Positions 1 through 7,548 of a stretch of DNA of 13,995 nucleotides are shown piece after piece (within the stretch, counting starts at the first letter, position 1; every line of letters starts with the position of its first letter). Source of the stretch: Flavobacterium sp. (GTDB lineage: Bacteria; Bacteroidota; Bacteroidia; Flavobacteriales; Flavobacteriaceae); the NCBI GenBank assembly GCA_003449615.1, contig DMHA01000010.1, positions 1 through 13,995 on the forward strand, in the 5' to 3' direction. The notes below the pieces were generated by a model. That model searched no databases. It was not told the DNA's origin and saw only the letters and a list, made by a program, of their open reading frames with translations. Both the position numbers and the translations under genes were made by a program.

Positions 1-446
1 ATTACAAATGGATACAGTAATATGGCAATTAATTTAGGAAATACAAGATAATTCAAGGAGTTTATTCCCATAACTTCTAAAGCATCAATTTGCTCTGTAA
101 CTCTCATAGAACCAATGCTTGACGTAATAAAGGAACCCATTTTTCCAGCCATAATAATCGAGATAAAGGTAGGCGAAAATTCTAAAATTACCGATTCACG
201 TGTAGCATAACCAATTAGGTTCTTTGGAATTAAAGGGTTGTCCAAATTCAATGCCGTTTGAATCGCTACAACCCCTCCAACAAATAGGGAAATAAAGGCT
301 ACAATGCCCAAAGAGTCAATAATTAATTCGTCAATTTCTTTGAAGATCAGATTTTTCATTACCGACCATTTGGTCTGTTTTCTGAAAATTTCTTTCCACA
401 TCAAGAAGTATTTTCCAATTTGAGATAAGTAGCGAATGAGCATCAT
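1..446 (-). CDS. mlaE: MlaE-family ABC transporter permease, 5' part (truncated by window edge)
   Basis: Reading the minus strand from ATG at 446 gives 148 open codons that run off the left edge, so the C-terminus is missing. The family forms the inner-membrane permease of the Mla-type ABC system, which moves phospholipids between inner and outer membrane and so maintains outer-membrane asymmetry. Seen here: an N-terminal amphipathic stretch, a hydrophobic segment at about residues 44-64 with an FVGGVVAIQTAL core, and the conserved MlaE block around residues 98-128 (AGKMGSFITSSIG, then RVTEQIDALEVMGI), which closely matches the family signature. Two adjacent ATG codons (446 and 443) are possible starts; 446 is taken as the longer. 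The ATPase gene mlaF often follows and would lie left of the window. The 166 bp upstream (447-612) are AT-rich and show no clear TAnnTTTG promoter. Confidence 0.9.
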   Translation of the reverse strand, partial: MMLIRYLSQIGKYFLMWKEIFRKQTKWSVMKNLIFKEIDELIIDSLGIVAFISLFVGGVVAIQTALNLDNPLIPKNLIGYATRESVILEFSPTFISIIMAGKMGSFITSSIGSMRVTEQIDALEVMGINSLNYLVFPKLIAILLYPFV

Positions 447-612
447 TTGTTGAGTAATCAGTTTACAATTTGCATTCAATAATACGATTATATAAAAATT
501 ATTTGATAATGGATTTAGTCTTCTCAATATATGGGGCAAGGGCGATTTTTTATGATATCACAAAAAATAAGCTTTTTATAATTTTAATCGAAAAATACTA
601 AATTCATTAAAT

Positions 613-1983
613 TTATTTTTCTTTTGCCCATGTTTTTATCTGTTGAATATCTCTAGGTCTCAATACAAGAGATAGATTTTGATCTAAAATAAAATAACTT
701 GGCGTTGCATGAACATTGAAATTTTTTACGTCTTCTCCACTCCACTTCTTGTAATCAGAAGTGCTAACAAATGGCAGAGAGCCTGTAAATTGACGGAATT
801 TTTCAACATTTTCATCTAAAGATACTAAAACAACTTCTATTCCTTTGGCTTTCAGATTTGGATATAGTTGAGCAATTTTAGGAATAGATTCGGTGCAATG
901 GGGACACCAACCTGCTGCAAAAACGACTAAAATATAAGGTTTTTTTATTTCACTCAATTTATTAACAGATACTCCATTCGGGAAAACAGTATTAGGACCA
1001 AATTCAATATCAGGTAATTTGCTACCAACTGCCAATTTTTTATATTTTTGTAATTGGGCAGTAACTCCATCGCTGCGACTACAACTAGAATTATTTTCTA
1101 CTTTGTTTGTCAAATATTCTGTGGAATCAAAAAAGCTATGCTTATCTAAAATTTTAAATAGTAATTCTACTACTTGATTATATTTTTTTTCATCGTTTGT
1201 TACTTGTAATAATATAATGTCTATAAAACTATTGACTTCTTTGGTTGCTCTTTCAGAATTTGAAATGGTAACATCCATAATTTCTAAAGGAGCATCTAAA
1301 GCATCTTCAATAAGTCCACTTTTAAATAAACGAGAGTCGGAATAGTCTAGCTTTTTTATTTGTTCAAATATTGGTTTAACTTCTTCGGGATAGTATTTCA
1401 TTGCCACAGGAAGACTGCTAATCAATTTTCTTATTGGTAAAAGCCATTTCACATAGCTATTGTCGGGAAGTGTATTAAAAAAATCTTGTTCGCTTTTGTT
1501 AAGCCTAATTATTTCATCAGAAATAGTCTTGTTTATTTGGATATTTTTCTTTAGTTCTAAATTTGCAGTATAGTTTTTTTTCAAAAATTTCCAGGCACTC
1601 AATAGTTGTTCTTTTTTAATTTGTTCTTGGTTGTATTTGACAAAAGCTATACTTTGAGAACCTTTGATAACTTTGATTGTTGCACTTGAGCTGAAAGACT
1701 CTCCTGTTATTGCAATATTTTCACCTCCCAATAAAATGATATAGGACTGACTTCCTTGGCTTGAAAGATAAGCCATTCCAATATCATTGGATGTATATGA
1801 AAATTTAAAAACCCCCATTTCATTGGTATTTGTTTTGGCAATTAGGTAAGTATCTGTTCCATTAAATCCTTCTAACTTTATTTCCATATTTTTCATTCCA
1901 GAGAATTGTCCCTCAATAAATTGTCCGAAACAATTGGTCGATATACAAATGATTGCACAGAAAAGTAAAAATATTTTTTGCAT
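613..1983 (-). CDS. Secreted TlpA/ResA-like thiol-disulfide oxidoreductase
   Basis: A 456-residue protein with an N-terminal signal peptide (about residues 1-20, hydrophobic core IFLLFCAIICIS), so it is expected in the periplasm or on the outer face. Residues 21-100 form a beta-rich segment resembling the DUF4369 domain common before Bacteroidota thioredoxins. Residues 110-300 are mainly helical and charged. The C-terminal 130 residues are an AhpC/TSA-Redoxin type thioredoxin fold with the redox motif WCPHC (Cys360 and Cys363) and a TPSYF motif whose Pro428 fits the cis-proline next to the active site. Such proteins reduce or shuffle disulfides in exported proteins; the substrate cannot be told from sequence. 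The gene stands alone, with 285 bp of AT-rich DNA upstream and 166 bp before mlaE downstream. The ATG at 1983 directly precedes the signal peptide and is well supported. Confidence 0.87.
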   Translation of the reverse strand: MQKIFLLFCAIICISTNCFGQFIEGQFSGMKNMEIKLEGFNGTDTYLIAKTNTNEMGVFKFSYTSNDIGMAYLSSQGSQSYIILLGGENIAITGESFSSSATIKVIKGSQSIAFVKYNQEQIKKEQLLSAWKFLKKNYTANLELKKNIQINKTISDEIIRLNKSEQDFFNTLPDNSYVKWLLPIRKLISSLPVAMKYYPEEVKPIFEQIKKLDYSDSRLFKSGLIEDALDAPLEIMDVTISNSERATKEVNSFIDIILLQVTNDEKKYNQVVELLFKILDKHSFFDSTEYLTNKVENNSSCSRSDGVTAQLQKYKKLAVGSKLPDIEFGPNTVFPNGVSVNKLSEIKKPYILVVFAAGWCPHCTESIPKIAQLYPNLKAKGIEVVLVSLDENVEKFRQFTGSLPFVSTSDYKKWSGEDVKNFNVHATPSYFILDQNLSLVLRPRDIQQIKTWAKEK

Positions 1984-2071
1984 TGTTTAAGATATTTTTC
2001 TTTAGATTTGATTAGTCAAGTAAAAAGTGGTATTTTTTTTTTAATATTAAGCAAAATTGTTTTAAAAAACA

Positions 2072-2091
2072 CTTTACTTCAGAAGGTAAAG
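2072..2091. repeat. Short inverted repeat upstream of the TlpA-like gene
   Basis: ctttac and gtaaag flank an 8-base centre (ttcagaag), giving a 6-bp stem about 90 bp upstream of the TlpA-like start. The surrounding 1984-2268 region is otherwise AT-rich. It could be an operator-like palindrome or a weak hairpin in the leader. No T-run follows, so it is not called a terminator. The match is short enough to be chance. Confidence 0.25.
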
Positions 2092-2268
2092 CAACATCTT
2101 AACAATTAAAACCAATTTAATTTATTGTTTGCCATTTGCTTTTTTTGAAAATAAAAACTAAATATCATTATAAGCAAAAATACTATTTTAAATTTAATTA
2201 AATTAAAATTAATTTGTCAGTAGATGGTTTTTTAGATTTAGAAAGAATTACAATACACAAATTAACTA

Positions 2269-3117
2269 CTAAAAAATCTTTTCTTTCATCTTCTGCAAAC
2301 GATATTTTTGAATGAATCTGGCTTGTTCAGCATTGACCAACATTGGTTTTTTTGCCGATTTGGCTTTCCAAAAACCTTGAATATAATCTAAAAAAAGCAG
2401 TGGTTTTTTCTTCATCATTGCCAGTTTTACAGAAGCGATTGCGGTTATAAAAAATCCGTAGCCCAAGGTGTAAAAGGCTTCCCCTTGTTTGTAACGTGCC
2501 GTTTTGTTGTAATTTGCTCCCGTTGGTTTGAGGTGTTTTACGTGAAGACTTTCGTCGGTAACCACTTTCCAATTGTAGTATTTACAGAGCAATTCGTCCA
2601 CTGTGTCCCATCCCATTGCTGGTTTTAAGCCACCAATTTGTTGGAAAGTTACTTTCCTGTAGGCTTTGAGTGCACCTCGAATGTGGTCTTTGTCGGTTAG
2701 ATTTTCCAGAACCCATTGACCATTTTTTTCGATATAACAAAATCCACCAACCATTCCAATTTTGGCATCAGATTGAAAATGTTTGATTATTGTTTCGAAA
2801 TAATTGGGAGGGAAAATCAAGTCTGCATCGAGTTTTACGATGAAATCATAATTTTCGTCCAAAGTTTCAAAACCTTTCTGAAAAGCCTGAATAACCTTGC
2901 TTCCAGGCAAATGTATTGTCTCGGAAGTTTTGTTTACCAAACTAATATATGGATTTTCTTTGGCGAAATCCAATACAATTTCGGCTGTTTTATCGGTAGA
3001 ATTGTCATTGACTACCACGATTTTTGATGGCAAAACCGTTTGTGAAATCAAGGATTGCAGTGTCAAAGCGATAAACGCTTCTTCGTTGTAGGAGGGAATT
3101 ACGATGTAATATTTCAT
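2269..3117 (-). CDS. Family 2 glycosyltransferase
   Basis: A 282-residue GT-A fold glycosyltransferase (GT2) that transfers a sugar from a nucleotide-sugar donor to an unidentified acceptor, probably in cell-surface glycan synthesis at the cytoplasmic face of the membrane. Visible motifs are the N-terminal IVIPSYNEE strand (residues 5-13), the nucleotide-binding VVVNDNSTD (residues 34-42, with Asp38), the metal-binding DAD at residues 97-99 (KLDADLIFP), and a GWDTVDEL block at 169-176 in the place of the acceptor-side ED motif. No transmembrane segment is evident; the region about residues 215-245 is only moderately hydrophobic. The start ATG at 3117 begins directly with the first Rossmann strand. 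It lies 84 bp after the methyltransferase stop on the same strand, so the two are probably cotranscribed. Donor and acceptor cannot be assigned. Confidence 0.9.
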   Translation of the reverse strand: MKYYIVIPSYNEEAFIALTLQSLISQTVLPSKIVVVNDNSTDKTAEIVLDFAKENPYISLVNKTSETIHLPGSKVIQAFQKGFETLDENYDFIVKLDADLIFPPNYFETIIKHFQSDAKIGMVGGFCYIEKNGQWVLENLTDKDHIRGALKAYRKVTFQQIGGLKPAMGWDTVDELLCKYYNWKVVTDESLHVKHLKPTGANYNKTARYKQGEAFYTLGYGFFITAIASVKLAMMKKKPLLFLDYIQGFWKAKSAKKPMLVNAEQARFIQKYRLQKMKEKIF

Positions 3118-3125
3118 TTAATAAA

Positions 3126-3186
3126 TTTTAGACTTTAGATTTTAGATTTTAGATTTGCTCGTGGCATCATCTTAAAAATCTAAAAT
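3126..3186. repeat. TTTAGATT short tandem repeats with an inverted partner
   Basis: Between the methyltransferase and glycosyltransferase genes, 3126-3156 carries three to four degenerate copies of a 7-8 base tttagatt unit. A perfect 12-bp inverted match lies downstream: attttagatttt at 3139-3150 and aaaatctaaaat at 3175-3186, separated by 24 bases. The transcript could fold here, but the stem is almost entirely A-U, so it would make a poor terminator. A role in spacing or mRNA stability between the two genes is possible but not shown. Confidence 0.5.
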
Positions 3187-3201
3187 AGGTAATCAGCAAT
3201 C

Positions 3202-3735
3202 TTAAATCTTAATTTTCTCAGCGTAAACAATATAATATCTTGGTGTAAAAAATCGCAATAATGGTCGGAATCCAATTTTATTTACAGGATGTGTAAATTT
3301 CTCTCTGTCTATAATTTTCCAACCTGTTTTTTCTAAAAGCCAGTCCAATTGCCAATCCTCGAATTCGTGGTAATGTCTGTCCCACATATCGGTTTTGCTG
3401 CGATAGGCTGGCGAAAACCACAAACGCAAAGGAATGGAAATGAACAGTTTGTCGCATTTTACATTTTCTAAAACGGTATAAGGATTCAACAAATGTTCAA
3501 AAATTTCAAAAGCGGTAAAAACAGTATAGTTTTCGTTTTTCAATGCGGTTTGATTGTTGTCAATGTCTTCTCCAGTAGTATTTTTTACGCTGTACCCATT
3601 TTCGACCATTATTTTGGAAAAAGGATTGGGAACACCTAAATCAAAAATAGTTTCAGATGTGGAAACGTGTTTTTGTAAAAATTCTAAAGTGTGTTTGAAT
3701 CTTTTGTTGGGAAATGTTTTTTCGTACATAGTCAT
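3202..3735 (-). CDS. Small SAM-dependent methyltransferase
   Basis: A 177-residue class I methyltransferase of the Methyltransf_23/UbiG-like kind, which uses S-adenosylmethionine; the acceptor is unknown. The cofactor loop is a variant motif I, IFDLGVPNPFS (residues 30-40), where the usual second glycine is replaced. GEDID at 56-60 supplies an acidic ribose contact, and AFEIFEHLLNP (75-85) matches the conserved post-motif block of this group. A C-terminal WDRHYHEF / WQLDWLLEKTGW region resembles proteins acting on glycan or lipid carriers. At about 175 residues it is a minimal domain. Two starts are possible, ATG 3735 and ATG 3729. The former lies inside a dispersed-repeat-like sequence (3731-3760), so MYEKTFPNK from 3729 may be the native start. 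Its position before a GT2 gene suggests joint surface-glycan modification (inference). Confidence 0.82.
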   Translation of the reverse strand: MTMYEKTFPNKRFKHTLEFLQKHVSTSETIFDLGVPNPFSKIMVENGYSVKNTTGEDIDNNQTALKNENYTVFTAFEIFEHLLNPYTVLENVKCDKLFISIPLRLWFSPAYRSKTDMWDRHYHEFEDWQLDWLLEKTGWKIIDREKFTHPVNKIGFRPLLRFFTPRYYIVYAEKIKI

Positions 3736-3760
3736 TGCGGGGACGAGGCAATCTCGTTCT
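3731..3760. repeat. GTCATTGCG...GCAATCTCG palindromic dispersed-repeat-like element
   Basis: The plus strand reads gtcattgcgg then ggacgag then gcaatctcgttct. It contains two mutually exclusive hairpins: attgc (3734-3738) with gcaat (3748-3752), and acgag (3743-3747) with ctcgt (3753-3757). From memory, this resembles a GTCATTGCGAgg...GCAATCTC repeat scattered through intergenic regions of many bacterial genomes, including Bacteroidota. The match is by eye. Its left end supplies the ATG at 3735 of the methyltransferase gene and would place a hairpin at the translation start. Confidence 0.55.
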
Positions 3761-3776
3761 TGGTTTGATTAGGTTG

Positions 3777-3784
3777 CAAATGTA
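3777..3784 (-). promoter_or_regulatory. Possible -7 element (TACATTTG) for the methyltransferase/GT2 unit
   Basis: The minus strand carries TACATTTG, a full match to the Bacteroidota -7 consensus TAnnTTTG, 41 bp upstream of the ATG at 3735. The nearest upstream TTTG (complement of 3810-3813) is 25 bp away, a little longer than the usual 17-23 bp, so the -33 box is doubtful. If real, the repeat at 3731-3760 would be transcribed as the 5' leader. Confidence 0.4.
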
Positions 3785-3814
3785 CAAAGTTTTGATCTTT
3801 TTTTGAAATCAAAT

Positions 3815-4576
3815 TTAGCGGGATATTTTGTTGATTAAACCCATAAAATCATCGATTTTTTCAGATGAAATGGGAAGTTCTTTTTTGTTGGAAAGCGTAA
3901 CCCAACCACCATTTGATTTGTCATATTTATCTACAAATTGTGTATTGATTAAATAGGATTTATGTATCCTACAAAAACAAGGATTTTCTTTGAGTCCGTC
4001 TTCAAAATTTTTTATGGAACGGCTTACAATCATTTGTTTTCCGTTTTCTAAATAGAGTTCAGAATAGGAATTGTCTGCTTTGATGTAAACAATGTCTTCG
4101 GGTTTTATAAAATGGAGTTGATTGCCTTCGGGAACGGCTATTTTATTGATTTTTTTATCGGTAATAATACTTTTCAAACTCGAAAAAGATTCTTGGTTAT
4201 AACTTTTGTTTTTCTTCTCGAAACGCCCTAAGGCCTCTTGAATATCTTCTTTATTCAGTGGTTTTAATAAATAATCTACGGCTGCAATTTTAAGGGCTTC
4301 AATTGCATAATGGTTGTAGGCGGTCGTGAAAATAATTGAAAAATCAATCTGATTTTCGTCAAAAAAATCTAATATTTCCAAACCATTATAATTTGGCATT
4401 TCGATATCTAAAAAAATAAAATCGGGTTTGTGTTTATGTATGGCTTTCACACCCGAAGGCAAATCGTCTGCAATAGCCAAAATTTCGATATTCGGAAAAT
4501 GCTTTTCCAAAATGGTTTGTAACAGTATTTGAGCTCTTTTTTCGTCTTCAATGATGACGGTTTTATATTTATTCAT
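3815..4576 (-). CDS. LytTR-family response regulator
   Basis: A 253-residue cytoplasmic transcription regulator. Residues 4-115 form a CheY-like receiver with acidic pair Glu10-Asp11, phospho-acceptor Asp57 (FLDIEMP), Thr85 (FTTAY) and Lys105-Pro106 (YLLKPL). Residues about 147-250 form a LytTR DNA-binding domain, recognisable by KIAVPEGNQLHFI, the IVYIKADNSYSELYL strand pair and FCRIHKSYLIN. LytTR proteins bind direct repeats about two helical turns apart. The gene starts at ATG 4576, overlapping the 3' end of the kinase gene by 8 bases, so the pair is translationally coupled and the upstream kinase is its expected partner. A fitting direct repeat lies at 7457-7490, ahead of the kinase and the divergent NHL gene. 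No terminator is clear after the stop; the next gene begins 79 bp further on. Confidence 0.94.
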   Translation of the reverse strand: MNKYKTVIIEDEKRAQILLQTILEKHFPNIEILAIADDLPSGVKAIHKHKPDFIFLDIEMPNYNGLEILDFFDENQIDFSIIFTTAYNHYAIEALKIAAVDYLLKPLNKEDIQEALGRFEKKNKSYNQESFSSLKSIITDKKINKIAVPEGNQLHFIKPEDIVYIKADNSYSELYLENGKQMIVSRSIKNFEDGLKENPCFCRIHKSYLINTQFVDKYDKSNGGWVTLSNKKELPISSEKIDDFMGLINKISR

Positions 4577-7400
4577 AGCGTAAATCCATTGTGATTTTTA
4601 CTTCTGTACCTCCTGATTTTTCGTTGTTATCAAATAATTCGTTAGTTTCAACGGCAATTTTCAAATTGTTTCTATTGATGATTTCCAATCTTTCTAGTGT
4701 GGCTTTTGTAGCAAACGAAGTATTTTTGTTGTTGTTTTTTTGATTGATTTCGTTGGCTTTTGCTACTCCAATTCCGTTGTCTTTTATGGTGATTTCCAAT
4801 TGATTTTGACCATTAATTTCAAAATTGATCCATAAATTTTTCACTCCCATTTTGTGAACCAATCCGTGAATAACCGCATTTTCGACATAAGGTTGCAGCA
4901 GCATTGTTGGAAGTGTTGCGTTGTGAATGCTATTGTTTTTTATGCTGATTTGAAAATCAAAATTGGATAACCGTGTTTTTTGCAGGTTCAAATACAAGGT
5001 TTGCATTTTTATTTCTTCGTCGATGGTGATCCAGTTTTTGTCTGTCATATCGAGAATCATTCTGGTCAGTTTCGAAAATTTATTCAAATAATTGGTCGCT
5101 TCATCCGTTTCATTCGTGGCAATATACGACTGAATAGTATTAAGAGCATTGAAGAAAAAATGCGGATTCATTTGGGCTTTTATTAGTTTGAGTTTATTTT
5201 CATTCAGGTTATTTTCGAGTTTGAGTTTGTCAATGATTAAATTGTCTTTTGCCTTTATTTGTTTTAATCGGTTGTAATATATAACAACAATTACGGTTGT
5301 GATTAGGATTGAAATCAAAACAAAAAACCATATTGTTTCCCAAAAAGGTTTTTGAATTTCAAAATTCACTTTTTGTAAAACAGTTCCGTTTTTTTGGTTG
5401 CTAAATTCAATTTTATATTGATTTGGAGATAAGGAAGAGAGCTGTAAAACATTTCCGTTATTCAATATTTCTTTCCAGGATTGATTATTAATTCTGTAAT
5501 AAATACTACTATTTTTATCATAATCTATCATCGCAACTTGTATTCTCAAATCGTTTTGTGAATAGTTTAGATTTTGTTTGTTTTTGAAAGTATATTCTTC
5601 GTTATTTACCCAAATTTTTTCTAAATATATAGCGATTTTATTTTGAATTGGATTTGAATTATTTTTATTAAAGCGGATAATATTTTTTTTATTCAAAACA
5701 TAATAATATTCTTTGTCTATTTGTAAGTCTTGTATTTTTTCGGAAACTTTTATTGCATTTATTTTTTGTATTTGATTGTTTTTCAAATGATAAACTGCAT
5801 TTTTAGTTCCTATATAAATGTTGTTATTTATGTTTTTAATAAACGTTATATCCTCTAAACCAGTTTTTATTTCCTTAAAATTACTATGAATGTATTGATA
5901 TAATTTATTGTCATCGGTGAGGACATAAATAGAATTATTTGCTTTTTTGATGCCCTTAAATCCAGTTTTTTTATTATCAAGTTTAAGTTCCTGTAATCGA
6001 TTGTTTTTATAGCTGAATAATCCCATATTGGTCAGAAATAAAGCTTCATTTTCTGTTTGATTCCAAACTGCCGATTTTCCGCGAATATTATCTTTTAAAT
6101 GATATTGTTTGTCTTTATATTGAAAGTTACCTACTTCGCTTTTTGAGACCATATCCCCAATGTTTACAAATCCTATAAAACCTGATACAGCCACAATAGC
6201 TTCGCTTTCAGTAACAAAATCCATCGATTTTAAAGCATAATTTTCGTGTTCTAAAACTTCAAAATTTTTATTGGTTTTGTATGTTCCATCGGCTGCAATA
6301 AAATTGAATTTTGGATGCGAATTATTGATATATAAAATTTGGTTTTTGCATTTCAGTGGCAGTACTTTTAAAATACCAAAATCATTTGAAATCGAATAGA
6401 TACTCCCGTTTTCTGACCCAACATATAAATTTGAATTTTCTGCCGAAAGTAGTAGCGGTTTTATTTCTTTCAGGTCACTTTGAATTTCGTTAAAATCAGA
6501 AAACCGAAGCAAGCCATCGTTCAATGTGCCAATCCAGTATTTGTTCTCGTTGTCAATAAAAAAAGAAGTAATACTAAAATTGGCAAAATATGGTTTGTTG
6601 TTTAATTTCTTTCCGTTTTTATCCAACACAAAAAGACCTTTATTGGTACAAATCCAAAATTTATTTTGCAAAAAGTATAAGTTTTGAATAGTTTGAGTAC
6701 TAGTAAATTCAAATAATGGTATGGCTTTTCCATTATCAATTTTATACATTTTTTTATTCGTATTGCTTTTGTCTGTGCAATAAATCGTATTGGAAGAGGT
6801 AAATATTGGCGCTACTAAAGGTGTATTCAAATATTTTGGACTACTAGAAAGAGTAGAATTGTTTAGTGTGATTGTTTTTAAAGATGAGTCAATAAAATTG
6901 GTTTTTCCATCTACAATTTCTATAAAACAGATACTAAAATCAGTTAAATTTTGTTTCTTAATTATTTTTAGCGTTTTTAAATCAAGAATTTCGTAGCCGT
7001 TTTGGGTAGCATACGTGAGTTGGTTTTTGTAGATAGAATAGTTTATAAAACCCATTGGATTTCCTTGATTAATTTTATAAACCGAATCGTTTTGAATGTA
7101 GTTCAGGTAACCATCAAAGTTTTCATACCAAATGCGTCCGAAATTATCTTTTTTTAAGAAAGAGCCACTTTTACCATTATGGTGTAGCGATTTGAATTCT
7201 TTAAAATGTCGCCCATCAAATCGTGATACACCCTCATCGGTGGCCAACCAAATAAACCCTTTCTCGTCTTGCATAATATCATAGACGGTATTGGAGGGTA
7301 AACCCTCGGTAATCGTTATTTCTTGATGATAAATTTCTTGCGAATGAGCAACGAAAAATGTCCAAATTAGAAAAAAGAGTGCTGATATTGATTTTTTCAA
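4569..7400 (-). CDS. LytS-type sensor histidine kinase with Reg_prop-like sensor domain
   Basis: A 943-residue membrane kinase. Residues 1-20 are a signal peptide (ISALFFLIWTFFVAHS). A large periplasmic region follows, opening with a clear Reg_prop repeat (GLPSNTVYDIMQDEKGFIWL, then DEGVSRFDG; residues 34-62) and further blades such as NKYWIGTLNDGLLRF near Trp289, consistent with a beta-propeller sensor. Residues about 588-687 resemble the Y_Y_Y domain, and 690-711 form a transmembrane helix. The cytoplasmic part has a coiled-coil-like linker, the His_kinase box QMNPHFFFNALN with His747, and a HATPase_c domain with Asn841 (NAVIHG) and the DNGIGV box. It should phosphorylate the overlapping LytTR regulator. 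The signal sensed is unknown. The start codon is TTG at 7400: the frame has no ATG between the upstream stop and this point, and the signal peptide begins exactly there. Confidence 0.93.
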   Translation of the reverse strand: MKKSISALFFLIWTFFVAHSQEIYHQEITITEGLPSNTVYDIMQDEKGFIWLATDEGVSRFDGRHFKEFKSLHHNGKSGSFLKKDNFGRIWYENFDGYLNYIQNDSVYKINQGNPMGFINYSIYKNQLTYATQNGYEILDLKTLKIIKKQNLTDFSICFIEIVDGKTNFIDSSLKTITLNNSTLSSSPKYLNTPLVAPIFTSSNTIYCTDKSNTNKKMYKIDNGKAIPLFEFTSTQTIQNLYFLQNKFWICTNKGLFVLDKNGKKLNNKPYFANFSITSFFIDNENKYWIGTLNDGLLRFSDFNEIQSDLKEIKPLLLSAENSNLYVGSENGSIYSISNDFGILKVLPLKCKNQILYINNSHPKFNFIAADGTYKTNKNFEVLEHENYALKSMDFVTESEAIVAVSGFIGFVNIGDMVSKSEVGNFQYKDKQYHLKDNIRGKSAVWNQTENEALFLTNMGLFSYKNNRLQELKLDNKKTGFKGIKKANNSIYVLTDDNKLYQYIHSNFKEIKTGLEDITFIKNINNNIYIGTKNAVYHLKNNQIQKINAIKVSEKIQDLQIDKEYYYVLNKKNIIRFNKNNSNPIQNKIAIYLEKIWVNNEEYTFKNKQNLNYSQNDLRIQVAMIDYDKNSSIYYRINNQSWKEILNNGNVLQLSSLSPNQYKIEFSNQKNGTVLQKVNFEIQKPFWETIWFFVLISILITTVIVVIYYNRLKQIKAKDNLIIDKLKLENNLNENKLKLIKAQMNPHFFFNALNTIQSYIATNETDEATNYLNKFSKLTRMILDMTDKNWITIDEEIKMQTLYLNLQKTRLSNFDFQISIKNNSIHNATLPTMLLQPYVENAVIHGLVHKMGVKNLWINFEINGQNQLEITIKDNGIGVAKANEINQKNNNKNTSFATKATLERLEIINRNNLKIAVETNELFDNNEKSGGTEVKITMDLRYE

Positions 7401-7405
7401 AATTT

Positions 7406-7413
7406 CAAAATTA
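7406..7413 (-). promoter_or_regulatory. TAATTTTG near the kinase start (possible -7 element)
   Basis: The minus strand reads TAATTTTG, matching TAnnTTTG, ending 5 bases before the TTG start of the kinase. If used, transcription would begin almost at the start codon and the message would be leaderless or nearly so. No TTG/TTTG box lies at normal spacing: the closest is about 30 bp upstream. A chance match in AT-rich DNA is equally likely. Confidence 0.25.
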
Positions 7414-7456
7414 AATCTTGGTAAAAGTAACCTAATATAATTTCAAAAAAAACAGC

Positions 7457-7490
7457 GTTCTCAAACTCAAAACTACTGTTCTCAAACTCA
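7457..7490 (+). promoter_or_regulatory. Putative LytTR operator: 13-bp direct repeat, 21-bp period
   Basis: gttctcaaactca occurs perfectly at 7457-7469 and again at 7478-7490, start to start exactly 21 bp, so both copies face the same side of the helix. LytTR-domain regulators (AgrA, AlgR and relatives) bind direct repeats containing GTT with this spacing; here the second copy reads actgttctc. The repeat lies between the divergently transcribed kinase and NHL genes, directly upstream of the proposed -33 box of the latter, a position suited to activation. The regulator encoded at 3815-4576 is the obvious candidate ligand (inference). Confidence 0.6.
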
Positions 7491-7523
7491 TTGATTTTTC
7501 TTGTTTTTAATGAAATAATTTTG
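7491..7523 (+). promoter_or_regulatory. Probable promoter of the NHL/T9SS gene
   Basis: TTG at 7491-7493 and TAATTTTG at 7516-7523 are separated by 22 bp, matching the Bacteroidota sigma-A pattern TTG, 17-23 bp, TAnnTTTG. Transcription would start near 7530, giving a leader of about 20 bases before the ATG at 7549; that leader is A-rich (taattatt) and has no Shine-Dalgarno site, as is normal in this phylum. The direct repeat at 7457-7490 touches the -33 box, implying an activated promoter. Confidence 0.6.
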
Positions 7524-7548
7524 GAACATAATTTTAAAACTAATTATT

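Noticed and set aside
2173..2184. TATTTTTG (minus strand) as promoter of the TlpA-like gene
   Set aside because: It matches TAnnTTTG but lies about 190 bp from the start codon and has no TTG box at suitable spacing.
3791..3813. tttgat/atcaaa hairpin after the response regulator as a terminator
   Set aside because: Six A/T-rich pairs, an 11-base loop and no T-run on the minus strand.
4980..5186. Short open frame on the plus strand inside the kinase gene
   Set aside because: It lies opposite the His_kinase box of a clear gene and has no recognisable motif; the same holds for short plus-strand frames opposite the GT2, methyltransferase and gcvP genes.
7457..7490. The two 13-bp repeats as a CRISPR remnant
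   Set aside because: Repeats are too short, there are only two, and the 8-base gap cannot be a spacer; a regulatory direct repeat fits better.
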